DNA of 64,000 nucleotides from Allomuricauda sp. (lineage in GTDB: Bacteria > Bacteroidota > Bacteroidia > Flavobacteriales > Flavobacteriaceae). A program made the position numbers and the translations under genes. The notes beneath the pieces were generated by a model. It was given only the letters and a program-made list of their open reading frames with translations, was not told where the DNA came from and did not search any database. Below are positions 14,088 to 22,167 of this stretch, piece after piece (the first letter of the stretch is position 1; each line of letters begins with the position of its first letter). The stretch is taken from contig NZ_JANQLX010000013.1 of assembly GCF_028280385.1 (NCBI RefSeq), positions 103,805 to 167,804 on the forward strand, given 5' to 3'.

Positions 14088-14999
14088 ATGACCGAGAAAG
14101 ACTTAAACATATTAAAATCATTATTAGAACGGACTGAAAACCTTCCAGATATTCTGCATTTAAGAGCAGCACCTTTAGGTTATAAATTAACCCAAAATGA
14201 TAAAGATTTACTTCTCGACACATATCAGAAATTAGATGATATTTTAAAAGAAGTTGCGGCTTTTATCAATGTTAAATTTCCAGGCAGACATGATTACATA
14301 CAACCTTGGAATGAAATAGATTTTGACACAAAGATTGGTGGAATGAAAATAGTTACGACTGATAGAGAACACACCAAATCAGCGTGGAAAAAAGGAATGT
14401 TTGATTTAAAAAGTTTAATAAAATCACTTATTAACGAAGTCAGACTTCTTGTTGATGATGAAAATGAAATGAAAAGAAACCCATTATTTGATGAAAATGA
14501 ATGGACCAAATATTTGGACAAGCGACTTGAAAAAAGAGCTGACCAAGCGGATTTTTTTCTTGATATGATAGTCGAAAAAGGACTTATCAATTTGGACAAG
14601 TTATCAGTAAGAAAGCATTTTAAAAGCTGGTTTAAAGAGACTCAAAATTTCGATTTACAATTTAAAGATGGAGACTTCGCAATTGAGGACGGAGATATTC
14701 AAGTTGTTCCAGATTTCAATAAAAACAATATTCCTGAATTTCTAAATTGGTTCGAAAAGAAAGGCAATAGTTTTATGGATTATTTAAAAGAACAAGGCGT
14801 GAATGTAAAGAAAGGTGCAAAAGAGGCAATTATCAATAATGGAAATATGATAATTAACAAAAAGTCGAAAACTGGAAAGCAAACTCTCATTAACGGAAAA
14901 GAACAAAAAGAATCGAATTGGTCAAAGGCAAACGTTATAATAGCTTTAATTATTGGAATAGCAACAATCGTCGGAATCGTTTGGCAAATAATGAATTAA
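14088..14999 (+). CDS. hypothetical protein with C-terminal membrane anchor, 303 aa
   Basis: Residues 1-240 are soluble, helical and strongly charged. The last ~25 residues (KANVIIALIIGIATIVGIVW) form a single membrane helix at the very C-terminus, so the protein is probably tail-anchored with its body in the cytoplasm. A basic, glycine- and asparagine-rich stretch (about residues 243-275, INNGNMIINKKSKTGKQ) precedes the helix. I do not recognise the family. It sits alone between two attC-like sites as a single-gene cassette. Confidence 0.75.
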   Translation: MTEKDLNILKSLLERTENLPDILHLRAAPLGYKLTQNDKDLLLDTYQKLDDILKEVAAFINVKFPGRHDYIQPWNEIDFDTKIGGMKIVTTDREHTKSAWKKGMFDLKSLIKSLINEVRLLVDDENEMKRNPLFDENEWTKYLDKRLEKRADQADFFLDMIVEKGLINLDKLSVRKHFKSWFKETQNFDLQFKDGDFAIEDGDIQVVPDFNKNNIPEFLNWFEKKGNSFMDYLKEQGVNVKKGAKEAIINNGNMIINKKSKTGKQTLINGKEQKESNWSKANVIIALIIGIATIVGIVWQIMN

Positions 15000-15007
15000 A
15001 AACTACC

Positions 15008-15136
15008 CACAACAATGGTTATAAGTAATTGCTACTACTCGCCTACTTCTGAAAATCCTCTCGGATTTTCGGTTTGGTGTATACTTACACAATTAAGTGC
15101 TAAACCACGCAACTACTCATAACCGAGACCGTTGCC
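15008..15136. other. attC-like site B (best formed of the array)
   Basis: GGTTATAAGTAATTGC (15017-15032) pairs with GCAACTACTCATAACC (15109-15124). Outer boxes CAAC (15010-15013) and GTTG (15131-15134) pair in turn with unequal spacers, giving the bulged look of an attC. The inner loop contains a perfect 8-bp hairpin GAAAATCC/GGATTTTC (15051-15070). It starts ~9 bases after the stop of the 303-aa gene. The right end GTTGCCAATTTGGCGAAC is followed by the next ATG 10 bases on. Confidence 0.8.
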
Positions 15137-15157
15137 AATTTGGCGAACTAAAGATAA

Positions 15158-16363
15158 ATGTCAGAGAAACCAAAAATTTTATTAGACAGACAAACTTTAA
15201 CAGTTAAAGCAGTTATCAACGAAATTGAGGTTTCGAATTCGGGAAGGCTTGTTTGCAAATTAAGAGGAGTTTCAATAATTCCAGTTCAAGTTAAAATAGA
15301 GCCTCTAAAAATTAAAGAGAATCTTGTTAGGAAATCACCCGAAAATCAAATTGACATTCAAAATAAGCTTTTTGAGGAGAACTATTATGTAAATGTGCTT
15401 GATTATAGCCTTGGCGAGATATCTTTTGCGGCAAACTTTATCTGTCAAAAATGGGCTGTACACATTTGGAACTTGTTAAATGATGACAATCCAGAGAAAA
15501 AACAAGCGCAAATAACCCTTACAACGGAGGCAATAAAGAAACAAGTTCTAAAAGAAAACCCGAATTTGTTTAAAAGTCTATCTGATATAGATGATTTCTG
15601 TATTTATCATAAGATAAGTGTAGACGACTTCGTTGTTCCTGCCAAATTCAGTCAATTGGAAATCGAACTTGAAGCTATTTCTGCAAGATTGGGATCTGAG
15701 ATATTCTTTTTTAGGAAAAAACTGTTTGCTGAATTATTCATTCAAAAAATTGATAGCAAACTATTTACTTTCGAGAAATCAGAAAAAAAAGCCATCAACT
15801 CGACCAATAAAGTAATCTATCAGAAATGGAAATCTGAAATCCTAAATGAAATTCAAGCAGTCCAGAAATATATAAAATCCCCATTCATATTTGAGGACTT
15901 TGAACAGTTCTTTAATTATGATTCTATTGAAGATTTTGTTCCAATCGATGAATTGGCGCAAGATTTGGTATCAGAAACATTCTATTGGATTGATGACTTT
16001 CCGAAAGTCAAAGATAGATTTACGAGAGCAGTTGAACTATATAATGCAAAATCGGACTTTATTGATTGCGTGAATAACTTAAGGCTTACATTGGAGATAC
16101 TCGTTAAAAACATTTTAAAGAATGACAAAAATCTTGAAAATCAGTTGCGAGAAATTGGAAAATATCAAGAAAGTTTGGGAATCGGTGTCGAAATCAGAAA
16201 CACTTTCAACAAGGTGCTAGATTATTATAACAAGTACCAAAATAAGCGTGTAAAGCACGACACTGATATAAACAGCGAACACGAAGTTGAATTTATTTTT
16301 GGTTTAACAATGATATTCATTAGAATGTTAATCAAGCCGAATAATGAATTAAATAGAAAATGA
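15158..16363 (+). CDS. hypothetical cassette protein, 401 aa, possibly HEPN-like C-terminus
   Basis: No signal peptide or membrane helix is apparent. The N-terminal ~100 residues look beta-rich (LTVKAVINEIEVSNSGRLVC). The C-terminal third is helical and ends with CVNNLRLTLEILVKNILKND ... YNKYQNKRVKHDTDINSEHE. That arrangement, a long helix and then R/K-x-x-H-D near the end, recalls HEPN or DUF4145-type domains, but the canonical R-x4-6-H is not clear. The function is unknown. It is a single gene between attC-like sites B and D. Confidence 0.7.
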   Translation: MSEKPKILLDRQTLTVKAVINEIEVSNSGRLVCKLRGVSIIPVQVKIEPLKIKENLVRKSPENQIDIQNKLFEENYYVNVLDYSLGEISFAANFICQKWAVHIWNLLNDDNPEKKQAQITLTTEAIKKQVLKENPNLFKSLSDIDDFCIYHKISVDDFVVPAKFSQLEIELEAISARLGSEIFFFRKKLFAELFIQKIDSKLFTFEKSEKKAINSTNKVIYQKWKSEILNEIQAVQKYIKSPFIFEDFEQFFNYDSIEDFVPIDELAQDLVSETFYWIDDFPKVKDRFTRAVELYNAKSDFIDCVNNLRLTLEILVKNILKNDKNLENQLREIGKYQESLGIGVEIRNTFNKVLDYYNKYQNKRVKHDTDINSEHEVEFIFGLTMIFIRMLIKPNNELNRK

Positions 16364-16370
16364 AAACTGG

Positions 16371-16429
16371 CTATAACATCGTATCTAAGCTTTAGGCTGT
16401 TCCTGCGGTTTATGTAGAAACCGTTAACA
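16371..16429. other. attC-like site D (short form)
   Basis: Boxes CTATAAC (16371-16377) and GTTAACA (16423-16429) bracket CGTATCTAAGC (16380-16390) and GTAGAAACC (16414-16422). The two halves pair imperfectly (TAAC..CGTATCTA against TAGAAACC.GTTA). At about 60 nt it has the size of a classical attC. It begins 8 bases after the previous stop. Confidence 0.6.
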
Positions 16430-16452
16430 ACAAATAAAACTTAAAAAGAAAT

Positions 16453-17118
16453 TTGGCGAACAAAATCAAAATCAATAACGATTTGTGGTTTACCGTGTTA
16501 GGGAACAAGCTGATATTTGGAAGCTCTAAAAAGCAACAAAACTATCATCATACCATCTCATATGGAAATAATTCTGGCTATTTTGATTTGCATTTAAAGA
16601 ATGAGAAAACTGGAAAATACTTCACGGTTTTCACATTTTCTCATCAAAACCTTCTCGAAATTATGCCTCAGTTATTTTACAAGGTTTATAATTCAATTCT
16701 AGATTTAAGAAAAATTGAGAAGAATCACTTCAAGACGAAAGAATTTGAAGTATTTGAAATCGATGAATTAGGGGATTTAACTGAAGAGTTAGGGATTTTA
16801 ACAAAGAAGAATAGGATTCAAATTAATCAGGACTCAGATGAATTTAGGGCATTTGTAGACTTATTGCTAAAGAAACACAAACTGATTAAAGTCAATCTAG
16901 AAAAAATTGCAGATAGAAATCAGTTTCATGGAATTGCAAAATCACCAAAGGGTAATTATTTCTTAATCAAGAGTCCATACTTAGGAAATGACATTTTTAT
17001 TTTAAACAATATTGACCTAGAAGTAGAATCCGTTTTAAGAAAAATCCTTGGCGACGATGTCTTCGGACAAATTCTGGAAAGGATTAAAGAGGGTATTATT
17101 GAACTGAAAAAACAATAA
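16453..17118 (+). CDS. hypothetical cassette protein, 221 aa
   Basis: I do not recognise this soluble protein. It appears beta-rich at the N-terminus (NDLWFTVLGNKLIFGSS) and helical at the C-terminus. The start is most likely TTG at 16453, because an in-frame TAA lies at 16435 and the frame is coding from its first codons. The 12-mer AATTTGGCGAAC that spans this start also follows attC-like site B, so it may be a shared cassette-junction sequence as well. An attC-like site begins about 10 bases after its stop. Confidence 0.65.
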   Translation: MANKIKINNDLWFTVLGNKLIFGSSKKQQNYHHTISYGNNSGYFDLHLKNEKTGKYFTVFTFSHQNLLEIMPQLFYKVYNSILDLRKIEKNHFKTKEFEVFEIDELGDLTEELGILTKKNRIQINQDSDEFRAFVDLLLKKHKLIKVNLEKIADRNQFHGIAKSPKGNYFLIKSPYLGNDIFILNNIDLEVESVLRKILGDDVFGQILERIKEGIIELKKQ

Positions 17119-17127
17119 ATACTTTGT

Positions 17128-17260
17128 TGCTAACAGGTGTTATATTTCATTGCTAATTTTTGACTACATTCAAACTCCCAAACTATTTATTCTACTGAAT
17201 TCAATATGAATGATTTCCTATAGAAATGTCTACAGCGAAATCATAACCTTATTGTTGTTT
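17128..17260. other. attC-like site E
   Basis: TGCTAAC (17128-17134) and GTTGTTT (17254-17260) form outer boxes. GTTATATTTCATTGC (17139-17153) pairs with AGCGAAATCATAAC (17234-17247). An ATTTC/GAAAT hairpin lies in the loop. The next gene starts 10 bases after the right box. Confidence 0.72.
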
Positions 17261-17270
17261 TTATACGATT

Positions 17271-18059
17271 ATGATTTTAAATCAAAGAGAAAAGACTGAA
17301 GTTCTAGCACTTTTAGCCTCAATCGAGGTTAATCTGAAATACAAGGAGGAAAAAAATGAAGCAATCTTTATTTCACATCCTGAATTTGATATTATCAAGG
17401 CCAGAATTCAACGGAATGGCGAAAACTTTGAGCTTGAATATTTCCAGTCTACCACCAATAAAGTTGTCCCTGTTAGCGTAAAAGATTTTCCATCCCTTAA
17501 GTATCGACTTTCACAATGGTTCAACCTTATAAAAAAAGACTACCCTAAAATCCTACAAAAAAAGGATAACATAGATAGGCTTAATGGGAGGTACTATAAA
17601 ATCCTTAAAGAAGCCATTATAATTAAAAATTTAGGCTTCGAAGAGAGTTCGGGTATGATATTTAGAAAGGCTCTGGAAATACTAATAAAAGATTACTTAT
17701 TATTTCTTTTACCCTCATTTGAAGACAAGATATTAAATAGTACAATTGGCGGATTATTGAAATATTTCTATAAGAATAAGGAGGGAGAGTTTGATGTTAA
17801 ACAAAACCCAGAATTTGAATCAATTAATGCAGAACTAAAGGAAATAAAGTCACTTTGCAGAAAGATAAAAACGTCATTTGATATTGGAAACGATTTTGCT
17901 CATTATGAAAGAAGATTGGCAAAATTTACCACAGAAGAATTACTTTCAAATATTTTAAAAATAGAACATTTTATCGACCTCCATATGCAGGAAGAATACC
18001 TTAAAGACATGAAAGCCTTTTTGAATGCTGAATTTGATTCCGATGAACTAATTAATTAA
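17271..18059 (+). CDS. DUF4145/HEPN-like cassette protein, 262 aa
   Basis: The C-terminal half resembles DUF4145, a HEPN-related helical domain often fused to restriction enzymes or found in defence genes: LGFEESSGMIFRKALEILIK, then SFDIGNDFAHYERRLAKFTT and a closing helix. The GNDFAHYERR motif is the hallmark (G-N-x-x-A-H). The N-terminal half (FISHPEFDIIKARIQRNGEN) is mixed alpha/beta and unrecognised. An RNase or protein-binding role is possible for HEPN relatives, but catalytic residues are not evident. It is the last gene of the cassette-like run. Confidence 0.75.
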   Translation: MILNQREKTEVLALLASIEVNLKYKEEKNEAIFISHPEFDIIKARIQRNGENFELEYFQSTTNKVVPVSVKDFPSLKYRLSQWFNLIKKDYPKILQKKDNIDRLNGRYYKILKEAIIIKNLGFEESSGMIFRKALEILIKDYLLFLLPSFEDKILNSTIGGLLKYFYKNKEGEFDVKQNPEFESINAELKEIKSLCRKIKTSFDIGNDFAHYERRLAKFTTEELLSNILKIEHFIDLHMQEEYLKDMKAFLNAEFDSDELIN

Positions 18060-18061
18060 GT

Positions 18062-18106
18062 GCCAATTACAACAAGGGACATCATTCATTGCGGCTTTAT
18101 AGCCTA
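18062..18106. other. possible truncated attC-like half site F
   Basis: After the stop of the DUF4145 gene comes ACAACAAGGGACATCATTCA and then TTGC, which resembles the left half of site E (AACAGGTGTTATATTTCATT, then GC). I cannot find a matching right half within the next 150 bases. The array may have been cut here. Confidence 0.35.
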
Positions 18107-18246
18107 GTTAATCATATTAATTGTTACCATGACCGGATACCATACCAGGAAACCCTACCCCAAACCATAGTCAAACCTTCAGGCAAAGTTAAAATCAATT
18201 GGAAACCCAATAACCGATGTGATCAACTTTTCGAATCATCGGAATT

Positions 18247-18456
18247 TCAGTTGCCTTGCCTTAGAATATCCCTAACAAATCTGATGGCAGATGCTACGTT
18301 CTGTACATCCCTTCGCTCAAAGGTGTCTTCCTCTAAATAGAACAGCATTTCCGTGGCCAAATTTAGAACCTCAGCCAAGTCCTCCCTTGAGCCGTAGGCC
18401 TCTTGTAATAATTTGGATAGGTCGCCATTTTTTTTATCATCAAAACCTTTGGACAT
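18247..18456 (-). CDS. hypothetical protein, 69 aa
   Basis: A small acidic helical protein (KLLQEAYGSREDLAEVLNLA is typical of its composition), last in a reverse-strand run of four genes and 49 bp after the nuclease-like gene. I do not recognise it. Its size and acidity fit an antitoxin, immunity or accessory protein, but nothing proves this. Confidence 0.6.
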   Translation of the reverse strand: MSKGFDDKKNGDLSKLLQEAYGSREDLAEVLNLATEMLFYLEEDTFERRDVQNVASAIRFVRDILRQGN

Positions 18457-18505
18457 TGTTATAAAGAATGATTATGCCAAAGTAAGGTCATTACATAATG
18501 TGATC

Positions 18506-19141
18506 CTAAATTTTCTTGGGTACACCCTGCAAAATGTTCGTGGCTATCGTCTTGAATTGCTCAATTACCATTGGCCTTAAACTAAATGAGGCTGTTTTAG
18601 AAATTTCATAACGTTCAATGTTGGAATCTTCGGTTAGGTCAATTTCCTTGGCCTTTACGAACTCCTCAATATGTATCAGGTATATGTATTCACAACCAAC
18701 AATGAAAAAGAACGTATTGGGATAACAGTGCATATAGTTTTCAAGGTCTATTTTGCGGTTCAGTTTATACTTTGAGGACGAACAAAACTTAACCTCAACA
18801 TAAAAAATTTCATTGTTGGTAGGGTCTAAAATTACTAAGTCTGGTGCTATACGAAGGGAAATGGATTGCTTTGTGTCATTACCTTTAATTTGCTGCAATA
18901 AAAAAGGATAATTGTTTTCAATTCCAAATTTATAAACCTGATACCCTTCACTAAGGAACAACTCTTGTACGATGTTTTCAGCTATTCTACCCTTTATTAA
19001 TTGATACTTAAAGTTCAGCTCATTTTTGGTAAGCCTGTCATTAATCTTTTGCGTACCGACTTTTTTGTAATCGCTTTCTGGTTCAGCTACTATTAACAAC
19101 GAGGCATCCTCTTCTGATTGGTAGTTATCGGTTTTGTCCAT
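18506..19141 (-). CDS. PD-(D/E)XK nuclease-like protein
   Basis: This 211-residue protein shows the nuclease core pattern in order: a helix with Glu (LIKGRIAENIVQELFLSEGY), a strand pair, then APDLVILDPTNNEIFYVEVKF. The PD of APDLVIL and the ExK of VEVKF are the metal-binding and catalytic residues of PD-(D/E)XK enzymes. It lacks an obvious DNA-recognition domain, so the target is unknown. It lies downstream of a membrane protein and a secreted protein in what looks like one operon, a combination seen in some defence or competition systems; that functional link is inference. Confidence 0.75.
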   Translation of the reverse strand: MDKTDNYQSEEDASLLIVAEPESDYKKVGTQKINDRLTKNELNFKYQLIKGRIAENIVQELFLSEGYQVYKFGIENNYPFLLQQIKGNDTKQSISLRIAPDLVILDPTNNEIFYVEVKFCSSSKYKLNRKIDLENYMHCYPNTFFFIVGCEYIYLIHIEEFVKAKEIDLTEDSNIERYEISKTASFSLRPMVIEQFKTIATNILQGVPKKI

Positions 19142-19153
19142 AGGGCCAATTTG

Positions 19154-19849
19154 TTATAAGGATAAAATCTTTCGTAAGGCTGGCATGGCTTCACCTTTAA
19201 TTATCCACGATATCCCGAAAGGCACCACTGCCAAAGCCTCCATCCAAAAAACGATATTGTTTATCTTTTCGGCATTGAAGTAGCGTACAGCCAAAAAATA
19301 TATTGCAAGTACCAATATTGCAAACCAGACAGTGCCACCCAAGAACCTATATAGTTTTCTTTTTGATTTTTTCGGTTCATCTCTCGTGAATTTGAAAATT
19401 GACATATATCCCATAAGAAAAACGAATACAGCCGCCGATATAAAATGAACACTATCTGTGAATTTATCATTATGCCCTAGCAATGGAAGATTGCAACTGC
19501 CATTACATATTTTCCGAATAACATCGCTACCACTTTCATTACACGCTGTAGGAATAAGTACTACCAAAAGAGCAGCTAAGCCAGCAAGGTTTGTCAACCA
19601 ATCATCGTTTATCGGTTCTTTGCGACCGAATTGTTCTAAAGACTCTTTCCTAGAATAGCCCTTGTAAGATACTAGGAACAGTGCCAATGACGACAACGTA
19701 ATTATAAAATACAGCGATGGATTGGTAAGATAGTAGTAGTGGCTCATTGAAGATATGATATCAAAGCCACCTAATATTGGCAGCATAATGGGCAGTGAAA
19801 TACCCAATATGCCAATCAATTTTTGAATCCTAAAGTCAGAATGTCTCAT
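19154..19849 (-). CDS. multipass membrane protein (DUF998-like)
   Basis: This 231-residue protein has about six hydrophobic segments. Conserved-looking features include MSHYYYL after TM1, SYKGYSRKE in the first cytoplasmic loop, LAGLAALLVVLIPTACNES in TM3, and a TM4 starting HFISAAVFVFLMGY. This pattern resembles DUF998/Frag1-type membrane proteins. A CNGSC pair in the loop before TM4 could form a disulfide. It is 12 bp downstream of the secreted-protein gene stop codon's partner and 12 bp upstream of the nuclease-like gene, so the three are likely co-transcribed. Confidence 0.7.
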   Translation of the reverse strand: MRHSDFRIQKLIGILGISLPIMLPILGGFDIISSMSHYYYLTNPSLYFIITLSSLALFLVSYKGYSRKESLEQFGRKEPINDDWLTNLAGLAALLVVLIPTACNESGSDVIRKICNGSCNLPLLGHNDKFTDSVHFISAAVFVFLMGYMSIFKFTRDEPKKSKRKLYRFLGGTVWFAILVLAIYFLAVRYFNAEKINNIVFWMEALAVVPFGISWIIKGEAMPALRKILSL

Positions 19850-19859
19850 CTTATTTGCA

Positions 19860-20411
19860 TCATTTGATATCTTTCTCCTTTTTTAGGGGCTGTAACCGCA
19901 GCTCTCTCAATTGGGTAACAAGACCCTCAACCTTTTTTGTCTTAGCAGCCACAATATCCTTATATATGGAATACGGTTCTATACCCAAAGTACCAAGAGC
20001 ATCAATAACAGTACTTTCAGTTTTATTTTGGCCCATAGTGTCCAGTGACGTGAAAGCCTGATCGATATTCATAACCAAGTCATTGTACTTTTTAATTCTA
20101 TCACTAACCATCACGCCTTTTTTGATTTCTTTGTTGAAGTCCCTATATAGCTTTAACCCACTTTTCTCGGTCATATCAGCACAGAGTTGGTTTATAAGCA
20201 CGTCGGAACTCTCTTTTACACTATAATAACAATCCTTGGCAGTTTCACCTTTTTCTATTGCCATTATTTCGGATACGGTCTTTACATGGCTCAGGTAGGC
20301 AATTAGCCCCAATTTCTTAGACTGTTCCAATTTTAGGTTGGGTTCACAGTCTTGAGCTGCAGAAGCAAGTGTGAATAATAATAATACGAAAAGACAAAAC
20401 AGTTTTCTCAT
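19860..20411 (-). CDS. secreted hypothetical protein, first gene of the reverse operon
   Basis: I place the start at ATG 20409-20411, because the peptide from there, MRKLFCLFVLLLFTLASAAQ, is a clean signal peptide with an A-x-A-type cleavage site. An upstream in-frame ATG would bury the signal. The mature protein (about 163 residues) has several Cys (DCEPNLKL, KDCYYSV, LCADMTE) and is mostly helical. It is periplasmic or surface-exposed. I do not recognise the family. As the first gene of the reverse operon its promoter must lie in the right end of the element. Confidence 0.7.
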   Translation of the reverse strand: MRKLFCLFVLLLFTLASAAQDCEPNLKLEQSKKLGLIAYLSHVKTVSEIMAIEKGETAKDCYYSVKESSDVLINQLCADMTEKSGLKLYRDFNKEIKKGVMVSDRIKKYNDLVMNIDQAFTSLDTMGQNKTESTVIDALGTLGIEPYSIYKDIVAAKTKKVEGLVTQLRELRLQPLKKEKDIK

Positions 20412-20649
20412 TCTGATTGGTTTTGGTTTGACAATAAGTGATAGGGGGATGTACTCGTAATATATATTTTCCAATTGAGATTCTGTTAAATAAAAACCTT
20501 AGAAATTCTGGGGTTTTTCTACAATTACTGCAATAAACTGTTCTCATTGAATGAGTCGTTCTTCTGTCCAAGTAGCATTAGAACATGATACCACATGCAA
20601 TGGAAGCCATACCGCAGCAATCTGAACCAACGTGGCAAGTCTGTCTTTT

Positions 20650-22116
20650 TCAATTTAAGAATATCTGCTTACAATCAAATTTTGTTATTTTAAGGATCCT
20701 ATCATAGGCCCTGGCCGAAAGATGTAACTGTTCCATGGCATTTTTTAGGAGCTGTTTGGTGTCCCCATCCAATTTACAGTGTTCCCGAATATGCTTTGTT
20801 CCCATTTGTGCATTGTAATGGACATGGTCCAGGTCCCGGAATCTGATGGTCTGGATGTCCCTGGCAACTACGACCCGTTTTCTTATTGACACACTGCCCT
20901 CCCCTTTTCGGTCTTCCGACAATTTTTCAAAGGGAACCGGAGCCACTTCAATATGGATGTCTATCCTATCCAATAACGGTCCGGATATTTTACCCAAATA
21001 CCGTTGCATTTCCAAAGGAGATGAGCTCAAAGGAGCATCCGGGTCATTAAAATACCCGCCTGGACTGGGATTCATGCTGGCAACCAACATAAAACTACTG
21101 GGATAAGTTACCGTGAATTTTGCCCGGGCTATGGTCACTTCCCGGTCTTCCATAGGTTGGCGCATGACCTCCAGTACGCGTCTTTCAAATTCCGGCAGTT
21201 CATCCAAAAACAAAACGCCATTGTGGGACAATGAAATTTCGCCGGGTTGTGGGTAGCTCCCACCTCCAACCAATGCTGCACTGCTGATGGTATGGTGTGG
21301 ACTCCTAAAGGGTCGTTCGCTCATCAGGCCCATATGCTGTACCTTGCCCACCACACTGTGTATTTTTGTAGTTTCCAAAGCTTCTTCCACAGTCATGGGT
21401 GGTAAAATGGAAGGCAGTCGCTTTGCGAGCATCGTCTTGCCAGCACCCGGAGGTCCTATCAAAATGATATTATGACCTCCAGCCGCAGCGATTTCCATAC
21501 AGCGTTTGATGCTCTCTTGCCCTTTGACATCAGCAAAATCAAATTCTGGGAAATCCAGGCTTCTTTCAAATTCACTTTGGAGGTCCAACGAGGTCTTTGG
21601 CAAGGACTTGCCGAGATCAAAAAAATCAATGACCTCTTGAATATGCTCCACTCCGTAAATATCCAAACCATCCACCACCGCAGCTTCCTTAGCATTGGCG
21701 CTGGGCAGGATAAACCCCTTAAAACCTTCTTCTTTGGCCTTTATGGCAATAGGTAGGGCTCCTTTTATGGGATTGACACCCCCATCCAACGAGAGTTCTC
21801 CCATAATGAGATAATCCTTTATCGTATTGGCCAAAATTTGATTGGAAGCGGCAAGAATGCCCAAGGCAAGAGTCAAATCATAGGCAGAACCTTCCTTGCG
21901 CAGATCGGCCGGTGCCATGTTAATGGTGATTTTCTTTCCGGGAATTCGATAGCCATTGTTCTGCAGGGCCGCTGCAATGCGATAATTGCTCTCTTTAATG
22001 GCATTATCCGGGAGCCCCACCAAATAATAGCCCACTCCCTGATCTACATTGACCTCTACAATAATGGTTTGGGCTTCCACCCCAAATACCGCACTTCCAT
22101 AAACTTTTATCAGCAT
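20650..22116 (-). pseudogene. yifB: yifB/comM, 3'-truncated by the integrative element
   Basis: YifB/ComM is a hexameric AAA+ Mg-chelatase-like helicase; ComM promotes branch migration during natural transformation. The product has the N-terminal Lon-like region (VGLPDNAIKES), Walker A GPPGAGKTMLAKRLP, Walker B GVLFLDELPEF, and the RSPHHT and ASMNPSPGG motifs. I start at ATG 22116 (MLIKVYGSAVFG). After AYDRIL the last ~14 residues (20650-20692) come from the element, including ITKFDCKQIFLN, in place of the normal 36-residue tail at 3305-3416. The intact protein would be about 513 residues. The catalytic core is complete, so partial function cannot be excluded, but the lost helical tail is conserved in the family. 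Confidence 0.95.
20665..20695. other. right attachment junction of the integrative element
   Basis: Element sequence with the arm CTGCTTACAATCAAATTT (20665-20682) runs to the TTA core at 20690-20692, and host yifB sequence (AGGATCCT) follows. The arm is the near-complement of the left-end arm at 3423-3440. Confidence 0.85.
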
Positions 22117-22167
22117 GACCAATCCCAGGGCGTTTAGCTGCCCTTAGATCGGAAATGTATGCGACAA

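Larger units (their letters stand above)
3417..20692. mobile_element. 17.3-kb serine-integrase integrative element inserted in yifB/comM
   Basis: The element is bounded by a 3-bp TTA core on both sides and splits yifB cleanly, so excision would recreate an intact gene. It carries, left to right, a large serine integrase, a ~177-bp tandem repeat block, a replication-like module (winged-helix protein, small ORFs, family-A polymerase-like protein), a small serine recombinase, a cassette-like array with attC-like sites, and a reverse-strand operon. Base composition is visibly AT-richer than the flanking chromosome, especially from 10.7 to 18 kb. There are no capsid, portal, conjugation or relaxase genes that I can recognise. 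It could be a phage satellite, a mobilizable island or an integrating plasmid-like element. Confidence 0.9.

Noticed and set aside
18089..18340. Forward 83-codon frame between the DUF4145 gene and the reverse operon
   Set aside because: It lies largely opposite the 69-aa reverse gene, has Cys/Pro-rich random composition and no recognisable motif.
3417..20692. Prophage or conjugative element
   Set aside because: No capsid, terminase, portal, tail, relaxase or type IV secretion gene is recognisable. Only integration, replication-like and cargo genes are present.
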